Shown here piece after piece: positions 6,230 to 8,215 of a stretch of DNA of 8,215 nt. This stretch comes from Candidatus Njordarchaeota archaeon (GTDB lineage Archaea; Asgardarchaeota; Njordarchaeia; Njordarchaeales; JAHKLH01). A program made the translations under genes and the position numbers. The notes beneath the pieces were generated by a model. That model had not been told where the DNA came from. It saw only the letters and a list, made by a program, of their open reading frames with translations, and did not search any database. Where the stretch lies: contig JAHKLH010000067.1 in the NCBI GenBank assembly GCA_029856635.1, positions 1 to 8,215 on the forward strand, given 5' to 3'. The first letter of the stretch is position 1, and every line of letters begins with the position of its first letter.

Positions 6230-7027
6230 TCACGAGAAATAAACGTCTGAGCGTCTATCCTGAAAGATGTCGTTGAGTGGTGTTATTTTCTTATCTCTAG
6301 CTAAACTTGGATTTATGTCTGCAAATATTATTTCTTCGAGATTTGGAGATGCTATTGCTAAGTATTCTGCTTTCGGTGAACAAATTACAGACATTCCTAT
6401 GAAACGCAAGTCTCTTTCCTCTCCAATTCTGTTAGCAGTAATTGTAAATACACGATTTTCTAAGGCACGCCATGGCATTACTTTTGGACAATAGGGTAAC
6501 ACGAGATTTGCAGGATGACAAATTATTTCAGCTCCTTTTAAAGCAAGTGTTCTTGTTGCTTCTGGGAAAATCCAATCAAAGCAAATCATAATTCCTATTT
6601 TCCCGATTTTCGTATCAAAAACATAAAAGCTATTGCCCGGCGTGTATATTTCTTTTTCCCGATAAAATAAATGAACTTTACGATACACGCCTAAAACTCC
6701 TTTATCTGGAGAAATTAGAACTGCCGAGTTATAAAGTCCGTCTTCGCCTTTTTCGTTAAAACCGAGAACAATATACATGTTAAACTCACTAGAAAGATCC
6801 TCAACAAGTTTTATTGTCCTACTATCCTCAATTTTTTCAGCACATTTTTCTGCTTCTTCTCTGCTAGCAAAGTTGTAACCAGAATTGGCTAACTCTGGGA
6901 AGACAAGTAGATCTATTGAGAGTTTAGCAGCTTTTTCAATGAAGCTCTTAATCTTCTTTCTATTTGCTTCCAAATCACCGAGTTTTGGTTCAATTTGGGC
7001 AGCACCAACCCTGATTAGTTTTGACAT
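6230..7027 (-). CDS. Nitrilase-superfamily C-N hydrolase (Pyrococcus PH0642/PaNit-like)
   Basis: This cytoplasmic enzyme of 265 residues hydrolyses a carbon-nitrogen bond in a small amide, nitrile or carbamoyl compound. It is full length for a single-domain member. The Glu-Lys-Cys catalytic triad is intact: Glu45 in FPELANSGY, Lys117 in YRKVHLF and Cys149 in MICFDWIFPE. A second family-typical Glu follows in FYREKE (Glu124). Segments such as HPANLVLPYCP, RALENRVFT and ANRIGEE, and the ending LNDIF.DRR, match the archaeal PH0642/PaNit group closely as I remember it. PaNit is reported to act on small aliphatic dinitriles, but the physiological substrate is uncertain. The ATG has a good GGAGAT ribosome-binding site 5 nt upstream. 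The gene is divergent from pyrC and convergent with the protease gene. Beta-ureidopropionase or omega-amidase activity is possible, and the substrate cannot be read from the sequence. Confidence 0.9.
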   Translation of the reverse strand: MSKLIRVGAAQIEPKLGDLEANRKKIKSFIEKAAKLSIDLLVFPELANSGYNFASREEAEKCAEKIEDSRTIKLVEDLSSEFNMYIVLGFNEKGEDGLYNSAVLISPDKGVLGVYRKVHLFYREKEIYTPGNSFYVFDTKIGKIGIMICFDWIFPEATRTLALKGAEIICHPANLVLPYCPKVMPWRALENRVFTITANRIGEERDLRFIGMSVICSPKAEYLAIASPNLEEIIFADINPSLARDKKITPLNDIFQDRRSDVYFS

Positions 7028-7032
7028 CTTTT

Positions 7033-7038
7033 ATCTCC
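7033..7038 (-). promoter_or_regulatory. Ribosome-binding site of the nitrilase gene
   Basis: On the minus strand GGAGAT is followed by AAAAG and the ATG at 7027. This is the strongest Shine-Dalgarno match in the window and fixes the start. It argues against a fully leaderless mRNA even though a TATA-like core lies only about 24 nt upstream. Confidence 0.65.
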
Positions 7039-7045
7039 AAATATG

Positions 7046-7057
7046 GATAATATATTG
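7046..7057. promoter_or_regulatory. Shared AT-palindromic TATA-like core between nitrilase (-) and pyrC (+)
   Basis: The core TAATATATT (7047-7055) reads AATATATTA on the other strand and is a plausible TATA box in both directions. Rightward, transcription would begin near 7077, about 9 nt before the preferred pyrC ATG at 7086. Leftward, a start near 7025 would fall at the nitrilase ATG, which conflicts with its good ribosome-binding site, so the leftward start may lie elsewhere. Arms TTATC (7031-7035) and GATAA (7046-7050) flank part of the region as a weak inverted repeat that could be an operator. Confidence 0.4.
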
Positions 7058-7085
7058 TGCTTACCATGGAATGTTATTTCAATAC

Positions 7086-8215
7086 ATGAGCATGGCGAGA
7101 ACATTGCTTTTGATTCGAAACGTAATGATTCCAAGAAAAAACCACTTCACAAGAGCACATATTCTAATAGAGAAAGAAAGGATTGTTAGATTAGTCAAAT
7201 CAGAATATATTCGATATTATATAAGGAATGTTGATGCGATTTATAATGCACAAGAACAAATTGCACTACCTGCCGCAATTGATCTCCATGTACACTTTAG
7301 AGAACCTGGTCAAGAGTATAAAGAAGATTGGGAGAGTGGAAGTAAAGCAGCTATAGCAGGAGGAGTTTGCTTTGTCGTAGACATGCCAAACAATGTTCCA
7401 CCTATAAATACTGTTGAACAACTTCTGGCTAAAGCAAAAATTGCTGAGCAAAAGTCTTATGTTGACTTCGATCTTTGGATGTTAATAACTAGCTCTTCCG
7501 AAAGTTTAAAAGCAAGAGATCTCTGTCCAGGCTTTAAAGTGTACTTGTATAATCGTGAGCAATTTAAATTATTTTTGAACGAGAAGTATCCAGCGGGAAC
7601 TTTCTTCATAGTTCATGCAGAACACCCGGACTTTATTATAGAAAATGGAGCTGATTATGATTCCTTTGAGAAGAGTAGACCAAGCAAAGCAGAGATTGAG
7701 GCAGTTAATACGGTATTGAAAATAGCTAAGGAACGACAATACAGAATTCATATTACACATATCTCAACAAAAGCTGCACTTGAGCAGATAATTAACGCTA
7801 AAAAATCCGGGTTACAAATTACAACAGATATAACACTACATCATCTAATTCTAACAAAGAATTACGGGAGAAAAATTGGTGCGAGGGCAAAATGTAATCC
7901 ACCATTAAGGAGTAAGGAAGATAGAGATGCACTTATAAGAGGTCTATTAAATGGGTGGATTGATTGTATTACAACAGATCATGCACCTCATTCAAAAGAA
8001 GAAAAAAAATCTGATTTTAAAAATGCACCATCAGGAATCGCAAGCATTGAGTTCTTCATGCCTTTAATTTTTTCGCTAGCGAAAAAATTAAATCTCTCGG
8101 CAACAAAATTCTGCAAAATCATTGAAGCATTTTCGTTAAAACCCGCACGCATTCTTAAGCTAAGGAACTATGGCAAATTAAAACCCGGTATGTTTGCAAA
8201 CATTGTGATCCTTGA
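7086..8215 (+). CDS. pyrC: Dihydroorotase, 3' end outside window
   Basis: This enzyme makes dihydroorotate from carbamoyl-aspartate, the third step of de novo pyrimidine synthesis, in the cytoplasm. The 376 visible residues cover nearly the whole amidohydrolase barrel, and perhaps 20-50 C-terminal residues are missing. Seen in order: HVHFREPGQEYKED at 68-81, giving zinc ligands His68 and His70 and the substrate-binding Arg72; MPN at 100-102; GFKVYL with Lys151 at the position carboxylated in the dihydroorotase domain of animal CAD; HAE at 177-179; HITH with His225; TLHHL; NPPLR at 271-275; and TTDHAPH with catalytic Asp298. The HFREPG motif and Arg72 favour dihydroorotase over dihydropyrimidinase or allantoinase. 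No ribosome-binding site is evident. ATG 7086 is chosen for its fit to the TATA core, and ATG 7071 and 7092 are in-frame alternatives. It is divergent from the nitrilase gene and contains a 30-bp palindrome near its 3' end. Confidence 0.93.
   Translation, partial: MSMARTLLLIRNVMIPRKNHFTRAHILIEKERIVRLVKSEYIRYYIRNVDAIYNAQEQIALPAAIDLHVHFREPGQEYKEDWESGSKAAIAGGVCFVVDMPNNVPPINTVEQLLAKAKIAEQKSYVDFDLWMLITSSSESLKARDLCPGFKVYLYNREQFKLFLNEKYPAGTFFIVHAEHPDFIIENGADYDSFEKSRPSKAEIEAVNTVLKIAKERQYRIHITHISTKAALEQIINAKKSGLQITTDITLHHLILTKNYGRKIGARAKCNPPLRSKEDRDALIRGLLNGWIDCITTDHAPHSKEEKKSDFKNAPSGIASIEFFMPLIFSLAKKLNLSATKFCKIIEAFSLKPARILKLRNYGKLKPGMFANIVIL
8063..8092. repeat. Perfect 30-bp palindrome inside pyrC
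   Basis: The 15-base half TTTAATTTTTTCGCT is followed directly by its exact reverse complement, centred between 8077 and 8078. The symmetry breaks at 8062/8093. In RNA it could fold into a stem of up to 13 bp closed by a CUAG loop, with a GC-rich top and an A-U base. It lies in frame within pyrC (about residues 326-336, encoding LIFSLAKKLN), so it does not interrupt the protein. It lacks the sequence I would expect of an archaeal dif site. Its role is unknown. Confidence 0.9.

Noticed and set aside
6267..6494. + strand open frame opposite the nitrilase 3' half
   Set aside because: Antisense to conserved nitrilase segments such as RALENRVFT; no independent support.
7266..7760. Minus-strand open frames (7266-7451 and 7569-7760) opposite pyrC
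   Set aside because: Both are antisense to catalytic dihydroorotase motifs, with Cys/Phe-rich products lacking any signature.
8063..8092. Archaeal dif/Xer recombination site or intrinsic terminator
   Set aside because: The sequence does not resemble the archaeal dif consensus I know, has no central spacer and lies inside a coding frame. As a terminator it would truncate pyrC.
7086..8215. Dihydropyrimidinase, hydantoinase or allantoinase instead of dihydroorotase
   Set aside because: The HFREPGQE motif with its substrate-binding Arg, MPN and NPPLR fit dihydroorotase better. The presence of a nitrilase next door is not enough to change the call.

Overview
The window looks like AT-rich archaeal chromosome carrying housekeeping genes. 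The evidence is a full-length (unsplit) archaeal-type RNA polymerase subunit B, a PhoH-like ATPase fused to archaeal NusA-type KH domains, a nitrilase-fold enzyme very like the Pyrococcus PH0642/PaNit proteins, and TATA/BRE-like elements in the intergenic gaps. An undivided B subunit fits TACK lineages, Korarchaeota, Thermococcales or Thermoplasmatales. I cannot place the organism more precisely, and several usually constant stretches of this B subunit are unusual. No tRNA, rRNA, insertion sequence, CRISPR array or phage gene was seen.

Layout: 1-141 (+) is the C-terminal tail of an unrecognised gene. It converges, with a 4-nt gap, on 146-1282 (-), the PhoH/KH protein. Next is rpoB at 1436-4939 (-). 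A 61-nt gap with a palindromic TATA-like core separates rpoB from a divergent site-2-protease-like membrane metalloprotease at 5001-6179 (+). That gene converges on a nitrilase-family amidohydrolase at 6230-7027 (-). A second AT-palindromic promoter gap leads into a divergent dihydroorotase (pyrC) from about 7086, which runs off the right edge.

How the genes relate: rpoB is not beside its usual archaeal partners rpoH (upstream) and rpoA1/rpoA2 (downstream). The gene downstream on the same strand instead carries tandem KH domains of the kind found in NusA, a transcription factor normally encoded near rpoA2, so a role in transcription or RNA handling is a reasonable but unproven idea. The dihydroorotase belongs to de novo pyrimidine synthesis. 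The neighbouring nitrilase may act on a small amide or nitrile, and its link to pyrimidines is only positional.

The most unexpected non-gene signal is a perfect 30-bp palindrome (8063-8092) inside pyrC. Other points of interest are the PhoH-NusA-like fusion next to rpoB, a His in place of the last Cys of the RpoB zinc site, and several substitutions in normally constant RpoB segments. I did not find a clear multi-gene novel system; this is mainly a conserved core region with a rearranged RNA polymerase locus.
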